A DNA stretch of 64,000 nt from JAEUIE01 sp047602475 (GTDB lineage: Bacteria > Planctomycetota > Planctomycetia > Gemmatales > HRBIN36): assembly GCA_047602475.1 (NCBI GenBank), contig JASGHE010000006.1, forward strand, positions 682,001 to 746,000, read 5' to 3'. Every line of letters begins with the position of its first letter. Position 1 is the stretch's first letter. The notes under the pieces were generated by a model that was not told where the DNA came from, made no database searches, and worked only from the letters and a program-made list of their open reading frames with translations. Shown here one piece after another: positions 39,384 through 47,827 of the stretch. A program made the position numbers and the translations under genes.

Positions 39384-39767
39384 TTACTTATCCCGCTTGC
39401 CGGTGATCTCGAACTCCTGCTTGTTGCCGCCGAACTCAGCTGCGCCTTTGCCCGTGAGCTTGTCGCCGTCCACCTTCAGCGTGTAATCGATGGGAATCTC
39501 GTTACCCTGGAACTTCCGAACAGCGGAGAACGTCACCGTGTTGTCCTTCTCCTTCACATCCTTGAGAGGCTCATCCTTCTGATCGGGCCAGGTCATGGTC
39601 CCGGTGAGCTTGTCCCCGTCTTTCTTGATCACCAAAGTAGAGGTGCGTTTCTGATCGCCGATCGAGTATTCGCACTTCCACGTCCCGACCGCGCCTCCCT
39701 TCGCCTCCCGAGCGCCCGCCAGGCCGCAGAGCCCCAGTACCAACGCCGCCGCAAGAATCGCTTTCAT
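39384..39767 (-). CDS. Small secreted beta-rich protein
   Basis: A 127-residue protein with a signal peptide (KAILAAALVLGLCGLAGA) and GGGAGAACACC upstream. The mature part is beta strands with a repeated KxDGDKLTG motif (STLVIKKDGDKLTGTMTWPD and DYTLKVDGDKLTGKGAAEF), as in lipocalin-like planctomycete secreted proteins. Function unknown. Confidence 0.75.
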   Translation of the reverse strand: MKAILAAALVLGLCGLAGAREAKGGAVGTWKCEYSIGDQKRTSTLVIKKDGDKLTGTMTWPDQKDEPLKDVKEKDNTVTFSAVRKFQGNEIPIDYTLKVDGDKLTGKGAAEFGGNKQEFEITGKRDK

Positions 39768-39863
39768 GGTGTTCTCCCAGATGTGTTGAGCGTGCAGCCG
39801 TCCAAAGCGGACCGCCGCTGACTACGATTCTAGGGAAGCCGTGACCATTGGTTAGCTACGCAG

Positions 39864-39896
39864 GGTGGGTCCAACGGTACTCCGCGCCGACCCACC
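39864..39896. repeat. GTACTC hairpin, GGTGGGTC arms
   Basis: GGTGGGTC, CAACGGTACTCCGCGCC, GACCCACC. Same unit as 12293-12325. Confidence 0.8.
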
Positions 39897-39939
39897 ATGA
39901 TCAGGTGTACCAGGTATTGCGTGGCGCTCATCTGTCTTA

Positions 39940-40305
39940 TTAACCCGGCGGAACATTGATCTTCTCAGTCTGCCCGCCCGCCCAGATGACCTCGATGCCC
40001 TTCGTGCCGCGAATGCTGTCCAGCGACAGGAACTCCTCGTACGCGCCGATCGCCGGTAGTACGATGCCGGGGACGCACCCGAGTACTTCGATTCCCCAGT
40101 ACTCAGGCTGACGGACATACGTCAGCGGGGAGAGCAGCACCTTCATGTTCAAGTAGGGCTTCTTGCCCTTCACGATCAGAATGTAGGTATTGTTCACGAT
40201 CCCAGGCACTACCTTGGCCTCGGCCTTGGTACCGTCGATGATCCTGGCCAGTAACCGGCAGGAATTGGACTGCTCCGCACTTTCGAACTGATATGCAGGG
40301 TTCAT
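39940..40305 (-). CDS. Hypothetical protein
   Basis: A 121-residue soluble protein with ATCAGGAGTTAGAGA before its ATG. Composition is mixed alpha/beta (NNTYILIVKGKKPYLNMKVL, PEYWGIEVLGCVPGIVLPA). No known motif seen. It stands in a row of three small minus-strand genes (40942, 40444, 39940), each with its own ribosome site. Confidence 0.65.
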   Translation of the reverse strand: MNPAYQFESAEQSNSCRLLARIIDGTKAEAKVVPGIVNNTYILIVKGKKPYLNMKVLLSPLTYVRQPEYWGIEVLGCVPGIVLPAIGAYEEFLSLDSIRGTKGIEVIWAGGQTEKINVPPG

Positions 40306-40443
40306 TCTCTAACTCCTGATTGCCCGAAAGAGTGAACCGATAGGGACTCGGGCGCGACACCCCAACCGGCTACAAGAACCAACTCAGCGGCCGACATGGA
40401 CGCGCTGAGCTGGCCCTCACGAAACGATTACTTGCTACGCCGA

Positions 40444-40770
40444 TCATTTCTTTTGCTTCGTCCTGCTGGCAGTACGCCGGAGATTAGGATTTCGCTGGTT
40501 CGGGATTTCCACTCGAAACGACACGCCATATTCGGGATCGACCATCAGAATGAACCGGGGCGATGGTGCGGTCGGTCGGAAGATCGTCACCGGCTTAGGG
40601 GGTACGCCATTATCTCGGAATGTGGTGGTGGCCAGTATGAACGCTTGCGAAACGTCTTGGCCGGGCACTGTGATGGCGAACTCGGTGCCCGAACTGCGGG
40701 CAGCCATAAATACGCCGTCGGCACTGAGGATCACGCCGTTTCTGTCGAGTACGCCTTGAATCACTGTCAT
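40444..40770 (-). CDS. Hypothetical protein
   Basis: A 108-residue soluble protein: an N-terminal stretch with GVFMAARSSGTEFAITVPGQ, then DVSQAFILATTTFRDNG, and a basic end (RRTASRTKQKK). AGCAGGG lies upstream of the ATG. Family not recognised. Confidence 0.6.
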   Translation of the reverse strand: MTVIQGVLDRNGVILSADGVFMAARSSGTEFAITVPGQDVSQAFILATTTFRDNGVPPKPVTIFRPTAPSPRFILMVDPEYGVSFRVEIPNQRNPNLRRTASRTKQKK

Positions 40771-40941
40771 GATAAACCCTGCTGAGTAAGAGAATGCGGT
40801 TCATGGCAGAACAAAAGCATGCCCATGTCGGGCAGCTATACTACATAGCGTATTTCAGAGATGATTCGTCCTGGCAATTGTCGAAATGCTGTTGAATGAC
40901 TCGTGGAGAGAGCCGTTAGACAGGAAAGCTGTTGCTAGTCC

Positions 40942-41331
40942 TCAGGACGCATCGGGATCAAGCTCGAAATCGTATTCGAGCGATTGTGCCAGTCTTTCCA
41001 GCAAATGTCTGGCCCAGCTTTCATGCAATTCCGTGGCGAAGGTCACCCCTATTGGTTGTGACGGCCAAACCATGATCTCAAGCTGCATTTGGGCATCAGT
41101 ATCGTCGTAAAGATAGCAATACACGCCAGGATTACGGTAGCTCTCAAGTATTTCTTCCGGAGCGTTCCATTTCAGCGCAAAGTCGAGTCGAACTTGCGTG
41201 TCCTGGCGTCCCTTCTCAGCGTCAAGGCGGTGCTGTGGAAATGCAAGTCGAATACGATCAAGTACCTCCTGCAAGGGAAGGAAGTCTCGACCCTTTTTAG
41301 GCTGAAACCAGTAGTGAGCGTGGAAAGACAT
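40942..41331 (-). CDS. Hypothetical protein (possible cassette gene 3)
   Basis: A 129-residue soluble protein (FHAHYWFQPKKGRDFLPLQE, then VTFATELHESWARHLLERLA and a highly acidic end). A copy of repeat B core lies about 80 bp upstream (41408-41449), in the same position relative to the start as for genes 9118 and 9946. Immunity-protein-like by composition only. Confidence 0.6.
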   Translation of the reverse strand: MSFHAHYWFQPKKGRDFLPLQEVLDRIRLAFPQHRLDAEKGRQDTQVRLDFALKWNAPEEILESYRNPGVYCYLYDDTDAQMQLEIMVWPSQPIGVTFATELHESWARHLLERLAQSLEYDFELDPDAS

Positions 41332-41407
41332 GTATCATGCCATGGTTGTATAAAGGCGACGAACTCCACATGCCGTGGTCACCCGCCAGGGAACTTGATT
41401 CGCTGCC

Positions 41408-41449
41408 GTATTGTAACCCCGGTCCGGTCAAGTGCAACGGCTTGGTAAC
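41408..41449. repeat. Cassette-flanking repeat B, partial copy 3
   Basis: TATTGTAACCCCGGTCCGGT and CAAGTGCAACGGCTTGGTAA correspond to the core of 9722-9791 and 10499-10568. Confidence 0.75.
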
Positions 41450-41572
41450 CTTGCTTCCGTCAGGAATTATTCAATTTCTCTCGCACTTTCTCCCAATGTC
41501 GGCGAGAATGAAGCGAATCACCTCAATGAGCGAATGCCGTTGCCTACCCATTCACTGAGCTACCCGGAGAGA

Positions 41573-41875
41573 ATGATCATGTTGCACTTCTTCATGGAAT
41601 ACCCCTGGCTGGCCGCTGTGGCTTTGACGATGCTGGTCCCCATCGTAGCTATCGCCATTGCCGTCCCTATGGAGAATTGGCGCAAAGTCCGCGAAGCGGA
41701 GCTCGATGCGTCGCTCAAGCACGCAATGCTGGAACGAGGCATGTCGGCGGAGGATATCGCCATCGTGATGAACGCCCGCTCCAAGCCCTACAAGAAACAA
41801 AGCTGTAGCTCCACCGGCGTGGCTCAGAACTGCAATGGACGGTTCCACGCAAGAGAGCACCAAACGGCGCTATAA
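41573..41875 (+). CDS. Small membrane protein
   Basis: A 100-residue protein (ATG at 41573, CGGAGAGA upstream) with one membrane segment (PWLAAVALTMLVPIVAIAIA) and a helical cytosolic part (EAELDASLKHAMLERGMSAE, then DIAIVMNA). The ERGMSAEDI pattern is common in planctomycete single-pass proteins of unknown function. Confidence 0.7.
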   Translation: MIMLHFFMEYPWLAAVALTMLVPIVAIAIAVPMENWRKVREAELDASLKHAMLERGMSAEDIAIVMNARSKPYKKQSCSSTGVAQNCNGRFHAREHQTAL

Positions 41876-41887
41876 GGTGAATGATGT

Positions 41888-41990
41888 AGGCGCTCGGCAT
41901 GGGTCTCCACGCACGCTCGGCGCGGGTCTACACGCGCTGCGGCGCGGGTCTCCTGACCCCGCCGCTCCGCCCGACCGAAGGTCTCCCCTC
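41888..41990. repeat. CTCGGCGCGGGTCTCC repeat, tandem partial copies
   Basis: The unit GCTCGGCGCGGGTCT occurs twice and GCGGCGCGGGTCTCCTGACC once, followed by GACCGAAGGTCTCC. Related to one end of the MITE at 37313 and to 43262-43320. Confidence 0.65.
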
Positions 41991-42050
41991 TCAGAGGCAT
42001 TACTTCCAAAGCCTCGGAACACTCACCTTGTCACTCCCGTTATCCCAATG

Positions 42051-42596
42051 CTACCCCCTCGGCACGTACCTCATCGCCACCGCTCCCGAACCGAACTCCC
42101 GCCGACTCACGAGCTTCAAATCAACATACTTCGAGAGCCCCGCAAACAACGTCGGCCCATGACCTGCCAGCCGGGGAAGCACGACGAACTCATACTCATC
42201 GATCAAACCCAGCTCAGCTAGCGCCAGCGGGAGCTTGAGGCCTCCCACGAACAGTCCCTTGCCCGGCTCACGCTTGAGCTGTTGAACAGCTTGCCCCAGA
42301 TCCCCACGCACCAGCTCCGCGTTCCAATCGACCCGCTCCAGCGTGCTCGAGACGACATACTTCCTGGCCGCGTCAATCCTGTTGCGGAAAGGCTCCATCC
42401 ACTCGGGCATCGCACCTGTCCACGCCGGCCGAAACGCCGCCTCCATCATCTGGTAAGTCACCCGGCCAAAGAGCAGCGCATCAGCCTCCGCCAGCTTCTC
42501 ACCCCAGTAACGATGCAACTCCTCGTCCGGCACCCCCGCCCGATGATCGCAACACCCATCCAAGGTGACATTGATGGAATACCGAAGCGGTCGCAT
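42051..42596 (-). CDS. Dihydrofolate reductase-like (RibD C-terminal) protein
   Basis: A 181-residue protein: MRPLRYSINVTLDGCCDHRA at the start, LFGRVTYQMMEAAFRPAW (NADPH-side motif), KYVVSSTLERVDWNAELV, then a glycine-rich loop LFVGGLKLPLALAELGLIDE and VVLPRLAGHGPTLF. Such YyaP/RibD_C-like proteins are predicted NADPH reductases of unknown substrate; they are not the true folate enzyme. Confidence 0.88.
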   Translation of the reverse strand: MRPLRYSINVTLDGCCDHRAGVPDEELHRYWGEKLAEADALLFGRVTYQMMEAAFRPAWTGAMPEWMEPFRNRIDAARKYVVSSTLERVDWNAELVRGDLGQAVQQLKREPGKGLFVGGLKLPLALAELGLIDEYEFVVLPRLAGHGPTLFAGLSKYVDLKLVSRREFGSGAVAMRYVPRG

Positions 42597-42663
42597 GAGG
42601 GGTTCCTATCGTTTGTGTTACATGGCATGATCCCACTCCTATGAGTGTACGATCAAGAACGTC

Positions 42664-42761
42664 GTGGCACCGAACTGTGGTACTCCACAGATCAGTGCTG
42701 CTGGAGCATAGACGTCACTCTAGTCCGCACTGATCTGCTGAGTACAGCAGTTCATTGCCAC
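42664..42761. repeat. GTGGCACCG nested palindrome with GTACTC loops
   Basis: GTGGCAC, CTGTGGTACTCCACAG, GATCAGTGC, a middle spacer, GCACTGATC, CTGCTGAGTACAGCAG and TGCCAC. A complete two-hairpin element with different stems from the other copies. Confidence 0.85.
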
Positions 42762-42823
42762 CACGCCGTATGCGCACATTGTGTCGTTTTTCAAAAGCAG
42801 TAGCCTACCGCTAGGCGATAAAT

Positions 42824-43246
42824 CTATCCATCGAGAATAGTTTCGATGTCAGTCATCTTATAAGCGCGACTGAGAACAAGCGGTGTCTGATGCTTATCGC
42901 TACCTGCATTTGGATTGGCACCTGCTCCAAGCAACAGATGAATTATTGACATGAGTCTGTCCTGCTTCTCGCCGCTGGGTCGCTCACCTAACCCATGAAT
43001 CACATAAGCTAATGGAGTTGCACCTCCAAACTCGCTGCTGTCAGGATGGCGAACCTTCGATAAAAGAAACTTCGTCAACTCAACATGACCATTGCACGCT
43101 GCTGAAAAGAGAGCGGTCTGATGGCTTATCTCATCCACCTCATCTGCCTCTAATCCCAGATCGAGGAGTTTCTTTACATGCTCAAAATCATTCCGCTCTG
43201 TGGCAAGAATCAAATCCCGAAGCAGGCTTTTACGGGCAATGTCCAT
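42824..43246 (-). CDS. Ankyrin-repeat protein
   Basis: A 140-residue protein with about four ankyrin repeats: LRDLILATERNDFEHVKKLL, TALFSAACNGHVELTKFLLS, TPLAYVIHGLGERPSGEKQD with IIHLLLGAGANPNAG, and TPLVLSRAYKMTDIETIL. No signal peptide; cytosolic protein-protein interaction is likely. Confidence 0.85.
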   Translation of the reverse strand: MDIARKSLLRDLILATERNDFEHVKKLLDLGLEADEVDEISHQTALFSAACNGHVELTKFLLSKVRHPDSSEFGGATPLAYVIHGLGERPSGEKQDRLMSIIHLLLGAGANPNAGSDKHQTPLVLSRAYKMTDIETILDG

Positions 43247-43323
43247 ATGCGTTTACCTCAAACTCGCGCTCGGCCCGGGTCTCCCGGCACCGCCCTCCTA
43301 CGACCGAAGGTCTCCCCTCACCC

Positions 43324-43599
43324 CTACAACAAATCCCCATACCTCTCCGCTGCCCGCGCTCTCGCCCGCTGGGCTTCCACCTCCCGATCCCGCGGCTCCG
43401 CCGTAGTCACCAGCGAATCGAGCAACTTCCGCGCAGCTTTCGCTACCTCATTCACTGCCTGGTTGAACGCCTTCTCATTCGCCTTCGACGGTGTATTGAA
43501 CCCCGACAGCTTGCGGACAAACTGAATCGAAGATGCCCTGATCTCCTCCTCCGTCGCGGGAGGTTCAAAGTTAAAGAGCAACTTGATGCTGCGGCACAT
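43324..43599 (-). CDS. DUF2277 protein
   Basis: A 91-residue protein with the family start MCRSIKLLFNFEPPATEEEI and the conserved QFVRKLSGFNTPSKANEKAF. Wholly helical afterwards. Function unknown; the family is widespread in soil bacteria. Confidence 0.88.
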   Translation of the reverse strand: MCRSIKLLFNFEPPATEEEIRASSIQFVRKLSGFNTPSKANEKAFNQAVNEVAKAARKLLDSLVTTAEPRDREVEAQRARARAAERYGDLL

Positions 43600-43662
43600 C
43601 GTCTGTCTCCCAAATCCATTGGTATCTCGCCCGTGTACAAGGACGTCACAGGTTTGATGGTT

Positions 43663-44111
43663 CTACTGCTTCAGGTCGTCCCGCTGGGGAACAGCCATGA
43701 TCGTCGCCAGCATGGTGGCGACGACACTCTCCGTACCGCCAGAGTGGGCAAAGACATCGCCCGCGACACCGTCACGGTCTTTCCCGGCCGCACTACCCGC
43801 GCTCGCGCGACGAAACGCTCTCCCTTCGCCGGTCGCATCAGGTTGATCTTATACTCCACAGTCAGCACGGCGACGTCAGCCGGCATGAGGCTGAACGCGG
43901 CGTAGCCACACGCGCTGTCCAGGATCGTGGCGACAATACCGGCATGAAGGAAGCCATGTTGCTGGGTCAGTTCCACCCGGTAAGGCAGCGTAATCTCAAC
44001 CATGCCCTCGTCGACACGGCTCATGACAGCGCCGAGCGTTTCCATCACCTTCTGACGTGCAAAACTGTCACGAACCCGTCGCTCAAAACTGGTGTTGACC
44101 GCATCGTTCAT
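43663..44111 (-). CDS. PaaI/hotdog thioesterase, frameshifted near the end
   Basis: Starts at MNDAVNTSFERRVRDSFARQ (44111). The hotdog core is visible: VEITLPYRVELTQQHGFLHA followed by GIVATILDSACGYAAFSL and VLTVEYKINLMRPAKGE. At about 43790, after GKTVTVSR, the frame departs; adding one G to a GGG run gives GDVFAHSGGTESVVATMLAT and a proper end at 43663. Predicted acyl-CoA thioesterase. The indel in a G run makes an assembly error a serious option. Confidence 0.82.
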
Positions 44112-44379
44112 ACGTTTGAACTCCGAGATGATCCCATTCTCTTCTTTGATGATGATGAAGTCAACCGTTCCATGACGCAGTGTCTTCCTTGACGCAGAAG
44201 CATCGGGAAGCATCCCTTCCTTACTGTGTGGGCAAGGAAGGGCTGTCATGCCGCATTCGTCATGCTGCGTTCACCTATGATGTCAACTAAGCGGACGAAG
44301 CATTGCCGTTGAAGTCATTGGTATGGCAGCATCAACTGATTGAAGTATAATGGGATTGTTGGTCTTGGAGGTTCCCCGC

Positions 44380-44584
44380 ATGGTACTGACCGAACTTGAT
44401 CCCAAGCTACGCACCTGGACGGCGACTGAACTGCGGCATCTTCCTTCAGTAGAACGTGATGCTATCCTGGCTGCCGCTGCCATGCGCCAATCAGGATTAC
44501 TGCCTCGATCCCGAACTAACTGCGTTCGATGCATTTCGTCAGGAGGATTTGCATGGCCACAGTTCCAGTACCCAGACGCGGTGA
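44380..44584 (+). CDS. Antitoxin partner of the MazF-like toxin, frameshifted
   Basis: Begins VLTELDPKLRTWTATELRHL after GGAGG. The frame is lost near 44495 (AAAAMRQS) and resumes as DYCLDPELTAFDAFRQEDLH and GHSSSTQTR with a stop at 44584, overlapping the toxin start by 32 bases. The DPELTAFDAFRQEDLHG end is typical of antitoxins upstream of MazF-like toxins. If the break is real, the toxin would lack its antidote, so an assembly indel is likely. Confidence 0.72.
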
Positions 44585-44912
44585 AGTCTGGCTGGTCGAT
44601 TTTGATCCGGCAGTCGGATCGGAAATTCGCAAAGTTCGGCCTGCTCTCGTGGTCAGCCTGGATGCGGTTGGTCGCCTGCCCCTGCGCCTCGTCGTGCCAA
44701 TTACCGACTGGAAGCCTCAATATGCTTCCTACCCCTGGTTCACTCTTATTACTGCTGAGGTCACCAACGGTTTGAGCAAGGATTCAGGCGCGGATGCTTT
44801 CCAGACAAAATCGTTGGCAACGACACGATTCGTCGACCTGTTGGGAGTAGTGTCCGAGACACAATTGGAATCGGTAGCTAATGCAATCGCAATGTGTGTT
44901 GGGGCACCGTAA
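44553..44912 (+). CDS. mazF: MazF/PemK-family toxin
   Basis: A 119-residue protein from the ATG at 44553 (CAGGAGGATTTGC upstream). MazF pattern: RRGEVWLVDFDPAVGSEIRK, RPALVVSLDAVG, VVPITDW, DAFQTKSLATTRFVDLLGVV. MazF proteins are ribosome-independent mRNA interferases. The catalytic Arg (ss E-I-R-K-x-R-P) and Thr/Ser are in place. Coupled by overlap to the antitoxin gene. Confidence 0.88.
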   Translation: MATVPVPRRGEVWLVDFDPAVGSEIRKVRPALVVSLDAVGRLPLRLVVPITDWKPQYASYPWFTLITAEVTNGLSKDSGADAFQTKSLATTRFVDLLGVVSETQLESVANAIAMCVGAP

Positions 44913-44920
44913 GGCTCACC

Positions 44921-45730
44921 CTACCTCACCGCCCACACCTGGGCCACCAGCGGGAAACCGAACAACGTCGTCTCGTCATCCGCCAGTTGCATCAGTTCTC
45001 TTCCCACACGGTCGACCTCTTCCTGTGAAGCGATCCCTTCCTTAACTAACTCCGGGGCAAACTCGTTGAAGGTCATGCCCAGCAGCCTCTTCCGTTCGCC
45101 GCGCACTTCCAGCGTGAAGTTGGCTCCCACCTCAGGCCGGGTGAACCCCGCTTGGCGGAAGAGTTGATGCAGCGAAGCACCCAGGCAGAAGTTCTCGCAC
45201 CGCTTTACACCCAACTCCTTGTTCAACTTGAAGAAGCTGGTCATGGCTGGTGCCGGTGGATTGCAGAGCCAACAATCGAGGTCCATCTCTTCGCAGAAGA
45301 CGATGCCGCCGGGCCGAACGAGAGTACGCATCGCCGCCAGGGCATCCGCCGGTCGGGTCAGGTGCATCAGCACCAGCCGGCAGTAGACCAGATCGAACGC
45401 CCCCTCCGGCAGTCGAGGCGAGTAGGCATCAGCCACGTGGAAATCAATGTTGTTGAGGCCCCGGCTCTTTGCCTGTTCTCGAGCCTGTTCGATCTGCTCT
45501 TTCGAGATATCAACAGCCGTGACCGATCCACTCGGCCTCACTTGCTCCGCCACCCAGCAGGCAGTGTTCCCGCTGCCACACCCCAGCTCAGCGACCTTCA
45601 TGCCAGGCCGCAGACCAATGCGAAGAAACATCGCCTCCGTCCCCGGCCCATAAACTTGGTGCAGCAGTTGTAGCCGCTTCACATCATTGGAACCGGTAGC
45701 CAGGATGTAGTGTTCGGGATGGTTAGACAT
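44921..45730 (-). CDS. SAM-dependent methyltransferase (class I)
   Basis: A 269-residue protein from the ATG at 45730 (MSNHPEHYILATGSNDVKRL). Motif I is VAELGCGSGNTACWVAE, motif II VTAVDISKEQIEQAREQA, then FDLVYCRLVLMHLTRP and the post-core LRPGGIVFCEEMD. UbiE/Coq5-like; substrate unknown. It follows the membrane gene at 45733 with two bases between them, so they are co-transcribed. A relative with the same ILGTHDEELRRLDLQH-type start lies at 54817. Confidence 0.87.
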   Translation of the reverse strand: MSNHPEHYILATGSNDVKRLQLLHQVYGPGTEAMFLRIGLRPGMKVAELGCGSGNTACWVAEQVRPSGSVTAVDISKEQIEQAREQAKSRGLNNIDFHVADAYSPRLPEGAFDLVYCRLVLMHLTRPADALAAMRTLVRPGGIVFCEEMDLDCWLCNPPAPAMTSFFKLNKELGVKRCENFCLGASLHQLFRQAGFTRPEVGANFTLEVRGERKRLLGMTFNEFAPELVKEGIASQEEVDRVGRELMQLADDETTLFGFPLVAQVWAVR

Positions 45731-45732
45731 GG

Positions 45733-46098
45733 CTACTGTGGATCCTGTAGTTGAGTGAATTGAGTTAATGCAGCAAGCGCCTGCCGCCTCGCCAGTTCCC
45801 GCTCTGCTCGAATGTCGTCCACGAATAACCCGGCGATCCACGCAAATATCGATGTGACGAAGCCAGCCACGGGAGCGACGAACAATATGACAAACCATCC
45901 GGCCAAAGCACAAGTTCCGCAAGCGGCAGTGCCAAGCGGCAGCGGTGGTGCAAAGATCCCTCCCAAGTACAGCCCCCAGAGCACTACACTGCCGCCGCCG
46001 ACGAAGAACCCCAGCCAGGGAAACCAATGAGCCATGAGCCATCGTCGCCTGCGAGGCCTGGGAGGTACTCCGGTATCTGGTGACGAATCGAAGTGCAT
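45733..46098 (-). CDS. Small multi-span membrane protein
   Basis: A 121-residue protein with hydrophobic segments WFPWLGFFVGGGSVVLWGLY, CALAGWFVILFVAPVAGFV and FAWIAGLFV, a basic N-terminus (PRPRRRRW) and a helical tail. Family not recognised. Directly upstream of the methyltransferase gene. Confidence 0.7.
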   Translation of the reverse strand: MHFDSSPDTGVPPRPRRRRWLMAHWFPWLGFFVGGGSVVLWGLYLGGIFAPPLPLGTAACGTCALAGWFVILFVAPVAGFVTSIFAWIAGLFVDDIRAERELARRQALAALTQFTQLQDPQ

Positions 46099-46110
46099 GG
46101 CTACAAGCCT

Positions 46111-46431
46111 TTACTGCGTCGGCGCTCGGAAGTTCACCTTCCCCTTGGTCGCCTGATCCACCTCTTCAGGCGTCAGCAGCACCGTGATCCGCGATTTGAC
46201 CGCTCCGCTGGCGTTGGCGACCATGGCGACCGCTGCCATGTCCACATTGCTTGGCAAGTCAAGGATGATATGAAAGTCGTCGCAGCCGAGCGCGAAGTAG
46301 AATGACTCCATCTTCCCGCCCATCTCCTTCGCCAGTTGCTCGACCATCGCCCGGCGTTTCGATCCGCCTTCCTTCAGCAGCCCCTTCAAACCCTGCTCGG
46401 TATACGAACCCTGACACAGATACTTCGGCAT
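46111..46431 (-). CDS. GYD-domain protein
   Basis: A 106-residue protein from the ATG at 46431 (GGGAGAATCCC upstream). The pattern MPKYLCQGSYTEQGLKGLLK, then MESFYFALGCDDFHIILDLP matches GYD-domain proteins (ferredoxin-like fold). Function unknown. Confidence 0.85.
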   Translation of the reverse strand: MPKYLCQGSYTEQGLKGLLKEGGSKRRAMVEQLAKEMGGKMESFYFALGCDDFHIILDLPSNVDMAAVAMVANASGAVKSRITVLLTPEEVDQATKGKVNFRAPTQ

Positions 46432-46534
46432 GGGATTCTCCCTGGTGAATGACAACGGCGATGACATGAATGCCCTGACGCCATTCTCAACCGAGTTCGA
46501 TGGCCTGTCAACTTACATTCTTTGGTGGTGTCAT

Positions 46535-46597
46535 TCTCTCCCCCTTTCCAAGGGGGAGTCGGAGGGGGTAATTTCCCGATGGTACTCAAGCCAGGTC
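46535..46597. repeat. CCCCCTTTCCAAGGGGGAG repeat, copy 4
   Basis: CTCCCCCTTTCCAAGGGGGA and CGGAGGGGGTAATTTCCCGA, then GGTACTCAAGCC. Confidence 0.75.
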
Positions 46598-46608
46598 GCC
46601 CGAAGCTC

Positions 46609-46935
46609 TTACGAAAACCGCATCAACAACACCAGCGAGCCGAACGCCATCAAGATCCCGGCGATCTCGTAGTAGTTCAGCTTCTCCTTGAAGAAGACCA
46701 CGCCGATGGCGGTCAGCAGCACGATCATCGAGACGGAATAGACGACGCTGATGGTGGCCAGCTTCAGGTACTTCATGACAAACACCCAGCCGAACGCCGT
46801 CGATGCATAGAGGACGAAGCCGACGTAGAACCATTTCGATTTCAGCGAGTCTTCCTGTTCGCTGGCCAGCTTGAGGAAGTAATCGCCCAGCACGCCGACG
46901 ATGCTGAAGCCAATGGTGATGAGGATGGCGAGCAT
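46609..46935 (-). CDS. SMR/EamA-like four-helix transporter
   Basis: A 108-residue protein from the ATG at 46935 (CAAGGAAGACTC upstream). Four membrane segments: LAILITIGFSIVGVLGDYFL, WFYVGFVLYASTAFGWVFVM, ISVVYSVSMIVLLTAIGVVF and YEIAGILMAFGSLVLLMRF. The length is exactly that of the small multidrug resistance family. The usual membrane Glu of EmrE near residue 14 is Asp-like (GDY), so substrate and proton coupling are uncertain. Confidence 0.8.
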   Translation of the reverse strand: MLAILITIGFSIVGVLGDYFLKLASEQEDSLKSKWFYVGFVLYASTAFGWVFVMKYLKLATISVVYSVSMIVLLTAIGVVFFKEKLNYYEIAGILMAFGSLVLLMRFS

Positions 46936-46989
46936 GAGTCTTCCTTGAGGAGGCTTGGTGGTGGACACACTTCTCTCGCACTAGTGATT

Positions 46990-47086
46990 GTGGCAGGGGT
47001 CAGATGTACTCATCTGCCCCCTGCATACTTGCCAAGGTATTCCACGTTTCGCAGGGGGCAACGGAGTACCGTTGCCCCCTGCCACG
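46990..47086. repeat. GTGGCAGGGG nested palindrome, copy 2
   Basis: GTGGCAGGGG, TCAGATGTACTCATCTG, CCCCCTGC, spacer, GCAGGGGGCAACGGAGTACC, GTTGCCCCCTGCCAC. Confidence 0.9.
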
Positions 47087-47118
47087 TCGCCTGGATACAG
47101 CATGATGATAACCAGGAG

Positions 47119-47499
47119 CTACTTCACCACCCGCCTGCCATGATACCCGCGCTGCTCGTAGGGCGACAGCTTTTCCATCCACATCTCGAGGAGTTCTTTC
47201 AGATCATCGGCAGGCTGATAGTCAGCATCTTCAGGTGCCGACAGCGTATCGAGTACCTCGATAGTAAACGCTGCCGGGCCGAGCGTGTTCCAATCGTGCT
47301 GTAGCGCCTTGTTGGGATGCCCGCCCATCTCCAACTGCCACCGCTGCCGATTTAACATCCCCGGCAGATCGACACTCGACCCCAACAGCACCTGCCCCGT
47401 CTTCGTGTTCTTAACACAAAAGATCCCCATCGGCCGCCGGGTTTCCTTGTAGGCCTGCACTGCTCCTTGCGGTTCATGTATCTTTCCTCTGGTAATCAT
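47119..47499 (-). CDS. GIY-YIG-like domain protein
   Basis: A 126-residue protein. MGIFCVKNTKTGQVLLGSSV takes the place of the GIY-YIG strands (the second YIG reads LLGS), followed by LNRQRWQLEMGGHPNKALQH, where Arg is the conserved helix residue, and DWNTLGPAAFTIEVLD. The family is nuclease-derived; activity here is uncertain because the tyrosines are replaced. Confidence 0.75.
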   Translation of the reverse strand: MITRGKIHEPQGAVQAYKETRRPMGIFCVKNTKTGQVLLGSSVDLPGMLNRQRWQLEMGGHPNKALQHDWNTLGPAAFTIEVLDTLSAPEDADYQPADDLKELLEMWMEKLSPYEQRGYHGRRVVK

Positions 47500-47584
47500 T
47501 GATTGTGTTGATTGTGTTGGTTGCGATACGATCTCCCGACCTTGGGTATCTGCGCATCTTTCATTGGTAGACCATCATGCCTGG

Positions 47585-47823
47585 CTTTTTGCCCAAAGGG
47601 CATTTGGCGAGCAGCCCAGGGTTGCGACGTACTCGTCGCTACCCTGGGTGGGGATCAATCCAGGTGATTGTCGCCTGAAGGGCGACTGGAACGATGCATC
47701 TGTTCCATAGCTCTTTCAGAGCATCAACGCCTCTTTCCATCTTCATACCCAGGGTAGCCTACGCATCGCTCCGCTCGCTTCGGCAACCCTGGGCTATTCG
47801 CCGTATGCCCTTCGGGCAAAAAG
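47585..47823. mobile_element. MITE-like element with 41-bp inverted ends
   Basis: 239 bp. Left CTTTTTGCCCAAAGGGCAT and AGCCCAGGGTTGC; right is the complement with about five changes. Inside the left end is a GTACTC hairpin (GCGACGTACTCGTCGC) and the ends themselves fold (GCCCAAAGGGC). No gene inside. Confidence 0.8.
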
Positions 47824-47827
47824 ATTC

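Noticed and set aside
43012..43905. A 297-residue plus frame spanning the ankyrin, DUF2277 and thioesterase genes.
   Set aside because: Antisense to three recognisable proteins and crosses a repeat.
46522..47304. A 260-residue plus frame spanning the SMR and GIY-YIG genes.
   Set aside because: It crosses two palindromic repeats and is antisense to two well-supported genes.
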